Assembly: GCA_015060335.1 (NCBI GenBank)
Contig: SUYR01000013.1
Span: 1 to 64,000, forward strand
From: Bacteroidales bacterium
GTDB taxonomy: Bacteria > Bacteroidota > Bacteroidia > Bacteroidales > UBA932
Direction: 5' to 3'
Length of the DNA stretch: 64,000 nt
The notes beneath the pieces were generated by a model. The model searched no databases. It had not been told where the DNA came from and saw only the letters and a list, made by a program, of their open reading frames with translations. Every line of letters starts with the position of its first letter. The stretch's first letter is position 1. Positions 18,743 through 28,203 of the stretch are shown here, in pieces. A program made the position numbers and the translations under genes.

Positions 18743-19684
18743 ATGAAAAAGATATTGTTTGCCTTAACCGTTTTAGTCTCTCTTGCTGCATGTACAAAGC
18801 ACGACCCGTTTGATAACCTTAAGGGCGGGGAAGTGTGGATTCTTTCAAAATATGCGGCAGATGATGTGGAAGAATTTTCATCAAGCCAGGTCACTTTCCT
18901 CTCTAAAGATATGCAGTTCCGTACGGATGAGACCTTTTATTCGCACTCTGAGCTGAAAAAAGACGGACTTCTTGATTCCGCTGTCAAGGGCTCAGACGGC
19001 AATTATTACAGAATGCCGACATCCGGCGAACTGATGATGGCATTCCCTCAGATTGACAGGGATAATCTTCCTCCTGGATTCAATGCCAGCTCTCTGCTGA
19101 TATTTTCATGGTCTCCTTTTGAAGGCGGAAGATATTCGTATAAGGAAACCGCCTGTCTGGATAACAAGGATGACTATACCGCCGACGAATCCGGAGAAGT
19201 GATAAGTGGAGATTCGGAATTCTATTTTGCAGAAGATTATGAGGATGATAATCCGGATGTATTCCCGATATTTGCCTTGCGTTTCAAAGGTACCTCTCAG
19301 TATGCGGCTTACAGGTATGAACTATGCGAGGTGCGTCCTGCAGAAGATAATTTCAGAGCGGTTTATGGATTGAAACTCAGGGCAAAATGGCTCAAGTCAG
19401 CGGATACTACGACGAAAATGTCAGATATCACAAATGAGGATTATTGGAAAGACTGTCTGGAACTCATATTCAAGATAGAAGGTTATCTTGGAGAAGACGG
19501 TTATTTCAACAGCTATGACGGTCGTCTTATGTCTTCAACCCTTGACAAGTATTATGAAGAAGACTACGTGCCGGTAGTTGCAGCATACAGTATGAATGAA
19601 GCCGGCCTTCAGACAGACTATAACGGAGATATATTCAAATATTCTCTTCGTCTGCTCAAGTGCCATTCAGACGGTAGCCTGTAG
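18743..19684 (+). CDS. Lipoprotein of unknown function paired with the DUF3575 gene
   Basis: This 313-aa protein has a clear lipoprotein signal (SLAACT, Cys17). The rest is acidic, rich in Tyr and Asp, and probably beta-rich; I recognise no domain. It starts 2 bp after the OmpA/DUF3575-like gene, so both are translated from one mRNA, and the product may be a surface partner of that barrel. A strong bidirectional terminator follows it. Confidence 0.7.
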   Translation: MKKILFALTVLVSLAACTKHDPFDNLKGGEVWILSKYAADDVEEFSSSQVTFLSKDMQFRTDETFYSHSELKKDGLLDSAVKGSDGNYYRMPTSGELMMAFPQIDRDNLPPGFNASSLLIFSWSPFEGGRYSYKETACLDNKDDYTADESGEVISGDSEFYFAEDYEDDNPDVFPIFALRFKGTSQYAAYRYELCEVRPAEDNFRAVYGLKLRAKWLKSADTTTKMSDITNEDYWKDCLELIFKIEGYLGEDGYFNSYDGRLMSSTLDKYYEEDYVPVVAAYSMNEAGLQTDYNGDIFKYSLRLLKCHSDGSL

Positions 19685-19696
19685 TGATCATTATTA

Positions 19697-19744
19697 AAAC
19701 CAAAACGACCGGTCCGCACAGATGCAGACCGGTCGTTTTGGTTT
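19697..19744. terminator. Bidirectional terminator between convergent operons
   Basis: A perfect 18-bp inverted repeat (19697-19714 against 19727-19744) with GACCGGTC at its core and A/T-rich flanks surrounds a 12-base loop. It sits between the lipoprotein gene on the plus strand and the V-ATPase operon end on the minus strand and can serve both. Confidence 0.9.
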
Positions 19745-19757
19745 ATGATCAGAGTTA

Positions 19758-20204
<447 letters not shown>

Positions 20205-22055
20205 TTATTTTGTCAGTGGTTTATAAGTTTTGCCTTTGCCTTCGTAGCCGGAGTTCTTGAAATACTCCACGAAGTTAAGACGAAGTGGATGTACGAATGC
20301 TCCAAGGCATGACATCAGAAGATTGAGTACATGTCCGATAAGGAGTATAAGTATGAAGAATACCCAGCCGATGCCTCCGTCTCCAAGTACCATTGTACCG
20401 AGGTCGTTGAATGCTGCTCCGAGCATACCTCCGGCAAGTCCCAGAGCGAAGAGTCGGATATAGCTGAGTACGTCACCAAGAATACCTGTTGCCATATTGT
20501 AGGTGTCCCAAAGTCCGGCACCTACATTGATCAGAGGGTTTCTTCCTGGTGTGTTGAATATGTAGATTGCGAGCGCTGATACTGCTCCTATAACGATTAC
20601 AGCCCATTTGATAGCCTCTGCAGAAATCAGTTTGCCGACTCCCAGAAGTGCTACAATCAGACCTCCTACGATAAGGATCAGCCATCCCCATGTGGCGATG
20701 TTCTCCTTTATTCCGAATCTCTTGGTATATCCCACGGCCTTGATGATCATCGCAAGGCAGATATGGAAGACTCCGATTCCGAGCGCAAGAAGCATCTGGA
20801 AAGGAAGTTCGCCCATCGGGGTAGGGATGTTGCTGCCTACAAATTCATAATATGATTTCACAGCAGTGCCGTCCGGTACAAGATTGATGATAGACATGCC
20901 GAAGAATGTACCGAGCGCTCCTCCCACAACAGCAGTAGCTGCTCCGAGCGTTGCAATCAGACTTCCAAGGCCGTCGAACATGGATATCTTCAACCAGCCT
21001 TTGTTGAGGGCAAGACCTACCAGAATCAGTACGAGTCCGTATCCTGCGTCTCCAAGACACATTGCAAAGAACAGCAGGAAGAATATCGATACTACAGGTG
21101 TCGGGTCGTATTCGCCGTAGTCCGGCATACCGTACATTCCTGTAAGAGACTCGAACATCTTTACAAATCTGTTGTTCTTGAGCTTGATAGGAGGATTGTC
21201 CTCTTCTTTTGCGTCTTCCTTTATATACAGCACGCCCATTTCATCAAAGCTGCTGCACAGCAGTCCGTCATTCTCTACAGGTGCAAAACCTTCAAGAACG
21301 TTAAGCATGTTGTCTGCCGCAGATTCTGTAGAGGCTTTTGCAAGATACATATCCAGATCCACAAGTCCTTTCTTATATGCAGACTCGATCACCGGAATCG
21401 ATTCCTTGTATTTAAGGAGAGCACCCTTTGTGTTGATGATTCTTGCATTGAGCTCCTTGATTTCGTCCTCAGACTGCTTCCACGAGCCTTCCGGTGCAGT
21501 TACCGGATCTACAGGAAGTGCATACTCTTCACCCTTCGGGCATATTGTCACGAACCAGACATTTGCCTTGTCCTGACATATTACTTCAAGAGGATAGAGC
21601 TGTGCCCAGTCTTCAGAGTATTTCTTAGCCGGCACCATATAATATCTTACGGTATATCCGAGATCATCAAGTGAGTCAAGACGAGCCTTGTCAAAATCTC
21701 CCCAAGGGAGTCTTGAACGCATTTCCTTTTCAGCAGCATTTCTTGCCGCCTCAAGCTCCATGAGTTCTACAAATGACTTCTGCGCGCCTTCAGTGAGATT
21801 GTCGTCAAGAACAGATACTGCTGCAGCTTTTGCAATGGCATCCTTGTCGGCCTCTTTGTCGTAGTTGATTCCTTCAAGTTTTGTAATGATGCGTTTTGCA
21901 GCAGCTGCATCGTCAAGCATTCTGGCAGAATTGTCATCGACAGGTCTTGCAGAACGGGTAACGTCAACGACTCCGAGCTCCTGGAGCTTCTCCAGGAATC
22001 CTTCAGTCTCCCCGCTGAGGAGAATGAAAGAGTATTTCATCATTTTATCAACCAT
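20205..22055 (-). CDS. ntpI: V/A-type ATP synthase subunit I (a-type stator)
   Basis: This 616-aa membrane protein carries the ion half-channels beside the K ring. The N-terminal half (about 1-310) is soluble and helical; the C-terminal half has about seven to eight membrane helices beginning with PVVSIFFLLFFAMCLGDAGYG. The LGDAGYG and SYIRLFALGLAGG signatures are typical of the family. The longest open frame begins 14 codons further upstream, but MVDKMMKYSF at 22055 overlaps the subunit D stop by 8 bases and matches the usual N-terminus. It sits between subunits D and K. Confidence 0.95.
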   Translation of the reverse strand: MVDKMMKYSFILLSGETEGFLEKLQELGVVDVTRSARPVDDNSARMLDDAAAAKRIITKLEGINYDKEADKDAIAKAAAVSVLDDNLTEGAQKSFVELMELEAARNAAEKEMRSRLPWGDFDKARLDSLDDLGYTVRYYMVPAKKYSEDWAQLYPLEVICQDKANVWFVTICPKGEEYALPVDPVTAPEGSWKQSEDEIKELNARIINTKGALLKYKESIPVIESAYKKGLVDLDMYLAKASTESAADNMLNVLEGFAPVENDGLLCSSFDEMGVLYIKEDAKEEDNPPIKLKNNRFVKMFESLTGMYGMPDYGEYDPTPVVSIFFLLFFAMCLGDAGYGLVLILVGLALNKGWLKISMFDGLGSLIATLGAATAVVGGALGTFFGMSIINLVPDGTAVKSYYEFVGSNIPTPMGELPFQMLLALGIGVFHICLAMIIKAVGYTKRFGIKENIATWGWLILIVGGLIVALLGVGKLISAEAIKWAVIVIGAVSALAIYIFNTPGRNPLINVGAGLWDTYNMATGILGDVLSYIRLFALGLAGGMLGAAFNDLGTMVLGDGGIGWVFFILILLIGHVLNLLMSCLGAFVHPLRLNFVEYFKNSGYEGKGKTYKPLTK

Positions 22056-22659
22056 TGTTCTGCTCCTCCTCTTCGATTTCGTGTCTGCTCTTGACAATCT
22101 TGGAAGCTGCCTTGGAGAGGTTCTCCTCGTCTTCCATATATCGTTTGATCTTTCTGATAGCCTCCTGATATCCAGGGATCTGTACTTTCTCGTAAAGGTT
22201 TACCTTCTGAGTTGTCTTCTTTCTCTGGAAATCGAGAATACGCGCTTTTTCCTTATATACTTCAGATTCGATTCCGAGTCTCGAGAGCTCTTTCAGGATA
22301 GCGACTCCGTCTGCATACCATGCAGGTTTTGCAAAGGCATTGAAGTCGTTGATCTGATAGTATATCTCCTTGAGCTCCGGAGTCTTTACACCAGCCACCT
22401 TGACTGTCACGAGATCTACATCCGTGATGGTGATGAGCCCGGCGTCGAATTCGTTCCATAGAGCTGCAAGGTAATCGTATTTCTTCAGTGCGGCATCAAG
22501 ATCATCAATAAGCTTGTCTGCATACTCCTTGGCCTTGCGGACTTCAAGACGCAGTGCCGACTCCTTGTTCTTGAGGGTAGGGAGGGCATTCTTACGCATC
22601 TTGAGCTGCTTGTTCAAGTTGTTCAGAGATGTCTTATTATATTGAAATTTTATTGCCAT
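22048..22659 (-). CDS. ntpD: V/A-type ATP synthase subunit D (central stalk)
   Basis: This 203-aa protein is almost wholly helical and charged, as expected for the coiled-coil central shaft. The N-terminal FQYNKTSLNNLNKQLKMRKN and the following Leu-rich stretch match subunit D; the C-terminal helix has IKRYMEDEE. It follows subunit B by 22 bp. No separate subunit F or G gene is visible in the operon, which is usual for the Bacteroidota version. Confidence 0.93.
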   Translation of the reverse strand: MAIKFQYNKTSLNNLNKQLKMRKNALPTLKNKESALRLEVRKAKEYADKLIDDLDAALKKYDYLAALWNEFDAGLITITDVDLVTVKVAGVKTPELKEIYYQINDFNAFAKPAWYADGVAILKELSRLGIESEVYKEKARILDFQRKKTTQKVNLYEKVQIPGYQEAIRKIKRYMEDEENLSKAASKIVKSRHEIEEEEQNNG

Positions 22660-22681
22660 CGACAGATTAATCTAAAAATTG

Positions 22682-24004
22682 TTAATTGTTTTTCCAGTAC
22701 TGGTCAATGAATTCCTGCTTGATACCGGTCTCCGCCTTCGAGAAGTATGTTCCGAAGAGCTCCCATGCTGTGTCTAGCATCTCGTCGATCTTGATGTTGA
22801 CGTCGATGGCAAGGATTCTTGTAGCATATGCCTTGGCATAATCAAGGCAGCGAAGGTCGTAGTCGCTCAGGTCGAAACCGTTCTCCAGTTTTGTCTTAGC
22901 GTTCTGTGCGTCAGCGTAAAGACGTACGGATGCATTCATCACCTGGCTGTGGTCCTTACGTGTCTGCTTACCCTGAACAAGCTGTTTCAGACGTGAAAGT
23001 GAACGGAACGGGTCGATGATGACCTTTCCTGAATCCGGATCCGCACGGAGGAAGAGCTGACCCTCAGTGATATATCCTGTGTTGTCAGGAATAGCGTGGG
23101 TGATGTCACCGTCATTGAGTGTGGTCACTGCGATGATAGTGATGGAACCGCCTTCCGGAAGCTGTACTGCCTTCTCGTAGATCTTTGCAAGGTCTGAATA
23201 GAGAGAACCCGGCATAGAGTCTTTTGAAGGAATCTGGTCCATACGGTTGGATACGATAGACAGTGCGTCAGCATAGAGCGTCATGTCTGTCAGAAGCACG
23301 AGGACTTTCTCATTCTTCTCCACAGCGAAATACTCTGCAGCTGTAAGTGCCATATCCGGAATAAGGAGACGCTCTACAGGTGGCTGTTCGGTAGTGTTCA
23401 CGAACGAGATGATCTTGTCAAGCGCTCCTGCTGCCTCGAACTCATGCTTGAAGTACAGGTAATCGTCATTTGTAAGACCCATACCTCCGAGGATGATCTT
23501 GTCCACATCTGCGCGGAGAGCTACCTGTGCCATAACGTTGTTGTATGGCTGGTCAGGGTCAGCGAAGAACGGAATCTTCTGTCCTGACACAAGCGTATTG
23601 TTGAGGTCGATACCTGCAATACCTGTAGGGATGATCTGTGATGGCTGTCTTCTCTTATATGGATTTACGGAAGGTCCGCCGATCTGGACTTCTGTACCCT
23701 CCACCTCAGGACCGCCGTCAAGCGGCTTTCCATATGCGTCAAAGAAACGTCCTGCCAGTTCGTCACTGACCTTGAGGGTAGGAGGAGCACCGAGGAATGT
23801 CACCTCTGCGTTTGTCGGAATACCTTCAGTACCTGAGAATACCTGAAGTGTGACAAGGTCACCTTTAGTCTTTACGACCTGAGCAAGTCTGCCGTCAACG
23901 ACAGCAAGCTCATCGTTGGAGATACCCTGTGCGCGAAGTGCTACAGTTGCCTTTGTGATGGCCTCCAACTGTGTGTATATTTTCTGAAATGCCTTAGTTG
24001 CCAT
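22682..24004 (-). CDS. ntpB: V/A-type ATP synthase subunit B
   Basis: This 440-aa subunit is the non-catalytic partner of subunit A in the hexameric head. It has the beta-barrel N-terminus, the GIAGIDLNNTLVSGQKIPFF segment where a P-loop is absent, and conserved motifs LTDMTLYADAL and SRLKQLVQGK. The length is near the family norm of 440-460. It overlaps the end of the subunit A gene by 11 bp. Confidence 0.96.
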   Translation of the reverse strand: MATKAFQKIYTQLEAITKATVALRAQGISNDELAVVDGRLAQVVKTKGDLVTLQVFSGTEGIPTNAEVTFLGAPPTLKVSDELAGRFFDAYGKPLDGGPEVEGTEVQIGGPSVNPYKRRQPSQIIPTGIAGIDLNNTLVSGQKIPFFADPDQPYNNVMAQVALRADVDKIILGGMGLTNDDYLYFKHEFEAAGALDKIISFVNTTEQPPVERLLIPDMALTAAEYFAVEKNEKVLVLLTDMTLYADALSIVSNRMDQIPSKDSMPGSLYSDLAKIYEKAVQLPEGGSITIIAVTTLNDGDITHAIPDNTGYITEGQLFLRADPDSGKVIIDPFRSLSRLKQLVQGKQTRKDHSQVMNASVRLYADAQNAKTKLENGFDLSDYDLRCLDYAKAYATRILAIDVNIKIDEMLDTAWELFGTYFSKAETGIKQEFIDQYWKNN

Positions 24005-25745
24005 TGCTCAGGAGTGTGTTAAGTTGCTGTTTGTAGTTGTCGAATTTCTCGCTCTGGAACTCAGAGTAGTTCATCTGGCGGAGAAGGTTGATGACTTCCT
24101 TGAAGAAGTTACGGCACTGCTCGTAGTCCTCGAATGTGAACTCCTTGTCGCATATTCCGAGAACGAGCTCAAGCATGTAGCTCTGACGCTCGATAGGGCA
24201 AAGTGCGTCGATTGCGTCGAATGCATCCTGCTGGAGGATCACAAAGTCCACAAGCTCAGACTTCCAGAAGAGTTCGTGGTAGCTCATAGGCACACCGTCG
24301 TCTCCGAGAATGTTGATCTGGTCGTTTGCATCCTTACCCTTGCGGATTATATTCTTGGTCTTCTCTACCATTTCCACCCAACCCGGTCTTACCTTTTCAG
24401 AAAGGTGCTCGCGGATCTCAGGATATTCGAGATATTTTGAATATGAATCGATAGGGTTTACGGCAGGGTAGCGCTTCTGGTCCGCACGGTTCTGCTCGAG
24501 TGCGTAGAAGCAGCGTGCTGCCTTCTTTGTTGACTCGGTTACAGGTTCCTTGAGGTTACCACCGGCAGGGGATACAGTACCTATGAATGTAACGGATCCG
24601 GTCTGGCCGTTGTTGAGCACGACCATACCTGCACGTGCATAGAATGCAGAGATGATGGCCGAAAGGTCAACAGGGAATGCGTCTGCTCCAGGAAGTTCCT
24701 CCATACGGTTTGACATCTCACGCAGAGCCTGTGCCCAACGTGAAGTCGAGTCAGCAAGAAGAAGGACCTTCAGTCCCATTGCGCGATAGTACTCGCAGAT
24801 TGTCATTGCAGTATATACGGAAGCCTCACGTGCTGCAACAGGCATGTTGGATGTGTTGCAGATGATGGTTGTACGCTCCATGAGGTGACGTCCTGTGTGC
24901 GGGTCTATCAGCTCAGGGAACTCTGTGAAGATCTCCACAACCTCGTTTGCACGCTCACCGCAGGCAGCCATTACAATCACCTCTGCGTCACCCTGCTTTG
25001 CAATGGCATGCTGAAGCACGGTCTTTCCGCAGCCGAATGGTCCAGGGATGAAGCCTGTACCACCTTCCGCGATAGGATTGAGGGTATCGATCACACGTAC
25101 TCCTGTCTCCATGATGCGTGATGGTCTTGGTTTCTCCTTATATCCCTTGATAGCAACCTTTACAGGCCACTTCTGATACATGTTTACCTCGATGTCTTCT
25201 CCCGATGCGTCTGTCAGCACGGCGATTGTCTTGTCGATATTATATTGACCTGCCTCTGCAACAGATTTTACGGTGTATTCTCCTGCAAATGAGAATGGTA
25301 CCATGATCTTGTGAGGGAGCCATCCTTCCTTTACTTCTCCGAGCCAGTCAGCTGCGACAACCTTGTCACCAGGCTTTGCGATAGGAGTGAAGTCCCAGAG
25401 TTTCTCATGATTGAGAGGGTCAGTATATTCACCTCTCTTGAGGAATACGCCGGTCATTGTAGTAAGGTCGTTCTGCAGACCGTCGTAGCTGCTTGAAAGA
25501 AGACCAGGGCCGAGTGTGGCTTCAAGCATCTTGTCCTCGAACTCCACATCGTTGCCGTTCTTAAGTCCACGGGTACTCTCAAATACCTGTACGGCAGCGT
25601 TCTTGCCATTGACCTTGATAACCTCAGCCATGAGCTTTGTGTCGCCAACAGTGATGTAGCAAAGCTCGTTCTGAGATACAGGACCGTTGACTTCTACTGT
25701 CACAAGGTTTGATACGATTCCCGTAACCTTTCCTGTAGTTTTCAT
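23994..25745 (-). CDS. ntpA: V/A-type ATP synthase catalytic subunit A
   Basis: This 583-aa subunit hydrolyses or makes ATP. The Walker A motif is GPFGCGKTV and the arginine/DSTSRWAQALREMS signature is present. The non-homologous insertion that distinguishes A subunits lies at about residues 110-190. The longest frame is 24 codons longer, but the start at 25745 (MKTTGKVTGIVSNL) matches the family and avoids running into the next gene's 3' end. It follows the DUF2764 gene by about 20 bp. Confidence 0.96.
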   Translation of the reverse strand: MKTTGKVTGIVSNLVTVEVNGPVSQNELCYITVGDTKLMAEVIKVNGKNAAVQVFESTRGLKNGNDVEFEDKMLEATLGPGLLSSSYDGLQNDLTTMTGVFLKRGEYTDPLNHEKLWDFTPIAKPGDKVVAADWLGEVKEGWLPHKIMVPFSFAGEYTVKSVAEAGQYNIDKTIAVLTDASGEDIEVNMYQKWPVKVAIKGYKEKPRPSRIMETGVRVIDTLNPIAEGGTGFIPGPFGCGKTVLQHAIAKQGDAEVIVMAACGERANEVVEIFTEFPELIDPHTGRHLMERTTIICNTSNMPVAAREASVYTAMTICEYYRAMGLKVLLLADSTSRWAQALREMSNRMEELPGADAFPVDLSAIISAFYARAGMVVLNNGQTGSVTFIGTVSPAGGNLKEPVTESTKKAARCFYALEQNRADQKRYPAVNPIDSYSKYLEYPEIREHLSEKVRPGWVEMVEKTKNIIRKGKDANDQINILGDDGVPMSYHELFWKSELVDFVILQQDAFDAIDALCPIERQSYMLELVLGICDKEFTFEDYEQCRNFFKEVINLLRQMNYSEFQSEKFDNYKQQLNTLLSNGN

Positions 25746-25767
25746 ATTATCTTTAGTGTTTTTATTA

Positions 25768-26394
25768 TTATCCGTTATACTCGACACCCTTGAATGTTCC
25801 GCGTACTTCATCGACAAGCTTCTTGAACATCTCGCGGCCGGTCTGCTCGTCGAGCTTGTACCAGCGTGCTACGATATTGAGTTTGGTGATGAAACCGAGA
25901 ATGGCATCAATGTCAAAGTAGTTGAATGTGGTGAGATTGTCAATCTTCTCCCACATGAGATCGTCGATACCTCTTTCTCTGGAAAGAATGTCGCCTGCGT
26001 TCAGTACAGTCTCAAGGTCGGCTGCCTCTTCGAATTCTTCCGCGACAGCATCAAGTACCGCTAGAGGAGTGTCTTCGGAGAATGTAAGCACATCCTTGTC
26101 GGATGGTCTTCCGAGGGCCTTGTTGAGATATTTTACCTTGGCATTGCGCACATTGAGGTCGAATCTGAAGTATTCGCTTATGAAACGGTCCTTGTGAGTG
26201 AGAGCCTTTGCATAGAATTCCGCATTGAGATTCCCGTCCTCATAGCCGCTCATAAGGAAACCGATAAGTTCCCTGTCCTTGTCTGGACAGAGACTGACAA
26301 TCTCCTCAATATAGTCCTGCGGACCTTTTTCTCCGAATTTCCATCCGGTGGTTATGTCCGGCAGACTGGCTACTATGTATTCGTAATTATTCAT
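25768..26394 (-). CDS. DUF2764-family V-ATPase accessory subunit (subunit C equivalent)
   Basis: This 208-aa helical protein has no membrane segment. Sequence traits such as NNYEYIVASLPDI at the start and WYKLDEQTGREMFKKLVDEV at the end match DUF2764, a family that in Bacteroidota and Chlamydiota takes the place of subunit C in V-ATPase operons. It would connect the rotor shaft to the K ring. Its ATG overlaps the stop of the subunit E gene. Confidence 0.8.
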   Translation of the reverse strand: MNNYEYIVASLPDITTGWKFGEKGPQDYIEEIVSLCPDKDRELIGFLMSGYEDGNLNAEFYAKALTHKDRFISEYFRFDLNVRNAKVKYLNKALGRPSDKDVLTFSEDTPLAVLDAVAEEFEEAADLETVLNAGDILSRERGIDDLMWEKIDNLTTFNYFDIDAILGFITKLNIVARWYKLDEQTGREMFKKLVDEVRGTFKGVEYNG

Positions 26395-26999
26395 TAACCA
26401 AAAAGAATCTTTTTCGTTGCTGGTCTGAGATATTCAGAAATGAGTGCATTGAAGGTTTCCTCAGTGAAACTGATGAAATATCCGCCATCCTTAGGACCGA
26501 TAGTGAAACCACCTGCGATCTTCTTGGAGAATGTAGCCTCGACTCCACCCTTGAGAGCCTTTGCAAGCTCTTTTGACACGAATCCTTCGAGGTCCTTCTT
26601 GAGTGCTTCCGGAAGAACAACCTCAAGGTCAACAGCCTCATCGGTATTGAATCCCTTTGCCACTGCAAGGATCACCTCCTTGACAAAATCAGCTGAAGAA
26701 AGAGCATTCTTTACTTCTGTTTCAGTCATCTTGGCAACCACAAGAGTCTCGATGTCCTTCTTTGTTGCAGCAATGCTCTGGCCGGCTGCCATCTTCAGGT
26801 CACCCTGAACCTTGGTCTTGAGATCTTCAGCTTCCTTTGCAGCAGCAGCTACAATGGCAGCAGCCTCAGCCTTTGCCTTGGCTACGATCTCATCAGCCTG
26901 AACCTTTGCCTTGGCGAGAATTTCCTCACCTTCCTGTTTTCCTTTTGACAGGCCTTCATTGTAAAGCTTGTCTGTCAGTTCTTGCAATTTGTTCTGCAT
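26394..26999 (-). CDS. ntpE: V/A-type ATP synthase subunit E (peripheral stalk)
   Basis: This 201-aa protein starts with a long Ala/Lys/Glu-rich helix (about residues 1-100, with KAKVQADEIVAKAKAEAAAI) that forms the peripheral stalk coiled coil, followed by a globular domain ending in YLRPATKKILFG. It is the first gene of the seven-gene operon. No subunit G/H partner gene is present here; the partner may be encoded elsewhere or be absent. Confidence 0.88.
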   Translation of the reverse strand: MQNKLQELTDKLYNEGLSKGKQEGEEILAKAKVQADEIVAKAKAEAAAIVAAAAKEAEDLKTKVQGDLKMAAGQSIAATKKDIETLVVAKMTETEVKNALSSADFVKEVILAVAKGFNTDEAVDLEVVLPEALKKDLEGFVSKELAKALKGGVEATFSKKIAGGFTIGPKDGGYFISFTEETFNALISEYLRPATKKILFG

Positions 27000-27045
27000 G
27001 ATATGTTTATTATGTGTTTTGGTTATTATTTTTTATCTAAACATG

Positions 27046-27076
27046 CAAATCTACTAATAAATTATAAAGCAACCAA
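27046..27076 (-). promoter_or_regulatory. Promoter of the V-ATPase operon
   Basis: On the minus strand, TTG (27074-27076) is followed after 20 bases by TAGATTTG (27046-27053), matching the Bacteroidota consensus. The leader before the subunit E start would be about 40 bases. Confidence 0.65.
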
Positions 27077-27161
27077 TCTATTTGGAATAGAATTTCACTT
27101 AGTTATCAACAATTTCAATTCCTTTTTCTGCTCTGTCATCTAAGCTGTTCATTCTCAGTTG

Positions 27162-27209
27162 TTTACGAAAAGGCGATTCCCCTGCGCAGGGGAATCGCCT
27201 TTTCGTAAA
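27162..27209 (-). terminator. Terminator after metF
   Basis: A 48-base perfect palindrome centred on TGCGCA, with arms containing AAAAGGCGATTCCCC, lies 26 bases downstream of the metF stop. It also separates that operon from the V-ATPase promoter. T-runs are weak, but the symmetrical AAAA/TTTT segments inside the stem make it a plausible intrinsic terminator. Confidence 0.8.
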
Positions 27210-27234
27210 GCGTTGATGGTGAGCGTGTTGAGTG

Positions 27235-28194
27235 TCAGAAGCAACTGCGGAGAATCTGCACGATGTTTCCCGATTTGCCCATCGTGTAGAAATGTACTGC
27301 CGGGACTCCGTGTCTGAGCAGGTCCTTGCACTGCATTTCGCACCATTCTGTTCCAATCTGATAGACGGCATCTTTATCAGATTTGGATTTCTCGATTTCC
27401 TGAGTAAGTTCGATCGGAATGTCCAGCGAGAAGGATTCCGGCAGCATGCTGACCTGACGTGCTGTGGAAAGCGGCTTGAGTCCGGGTATTATCGGTACTG
27501 TGATGCCTGCTGCCCGGCACTTCTGAACGAAATCGTAATATACCTGGTTGTCAAAGAACATCTGGGTTATGATGTAGTCTGCTCCGGCATCCACCTTCTT
27601 CTTGAGGTTTGCGATGTCCGTCTCTATGTTGGCTGCCTCAAAATGCTTTTCCGGATACGCTCCGACTCCTATGCAGAAGTATCTTCCGTTGTCATCAGTC
27701 TTTCTGTTTCTTCTGTACCCGGCGCTTCCCTGGTATGCCCTGATCCCTTCCACGAGTTCGCTGGCATATCTGTATCCACCAGGAGTAGGTGTGAACCGCT
27801 TTTCTCCTGTCATGCTGTCACCTCTAAGTGCGACGATATTGTTGATTCCGAGAAATTCGAGGTTGTCGAGCCTGCTTTCGATCTCCTCCCGGGTATTGCC
27901 GCCGCATATAAGGTGTGGTACGGTTTCGACGTCATATCTCGACATGATGGCAGCGCAGACTGTTGTCTCGCTTATACGGTTTCTCAGAAGATGGCGACTG
28001 AATGATCCGTCCGGCTCTTCACGATACTCGAACTCATCCCTGTGACTTGTCACATTGATATATTTGGGGCTGAACTCCATGAATGGTGCGATGCTCTCAA
28101 GAAGTTCGTGTTTGGTTATACCTCTGAGCGGAGGTACTATCTCTATTGAAGGGTAGGCCTTTGTACTGGTTGCCAGTATTTCCGATACTTTCAT
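27235..28194 (-). CDS. metF: Methylenetetrahydrofolate reductase
   Basis: This 319-aa flavoenzyme reduces 5,10-methylene-THF to 5-methyl-THF, the methyl donor for MetH. The TIM-barrel motifs are visible: the N-terminal EIVPPLRG, VTSHRDEFEY, ALRGDS, GVGAYPEKH and GADYIITQMFFDN with the conserved QMFFD, and IPGLKPLST. It starts about 9 bp after metH, so both steps of methionine methylation are co-expressed. The palindromic terminator follows. Confidence 0.96.
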   Translation of the reverse strand: MKVSEILATSTKAYPSIEIVPPLRGITKHELLESIAPFMEFSPKYINVTSHRDEFEYREEPDGSFSRHLLRNRISETTVCAAIMSRYDVETVPHLICGGNTREEIESRLDNLEFLGINNIVALRGDSMTGEKRFTPTPGGYRYASELVEGIRAYQGSAGYRRNRKTDDNGRYFCIGVGAYPEKHFEAANIETDIANLKKKVDAGADYIITQMFFDNQVYYDFVQKCRAAGITVPIIPGLKPLSTARQVSMLPESFSLDIPIELTQEIEKSKSDKDAVYQIGTEWCEMQCKDLLRHGVPAVHFYTMGKSGNIVQILRSCF

Positions 28195-28203
28195 GATAGA
28201 TAA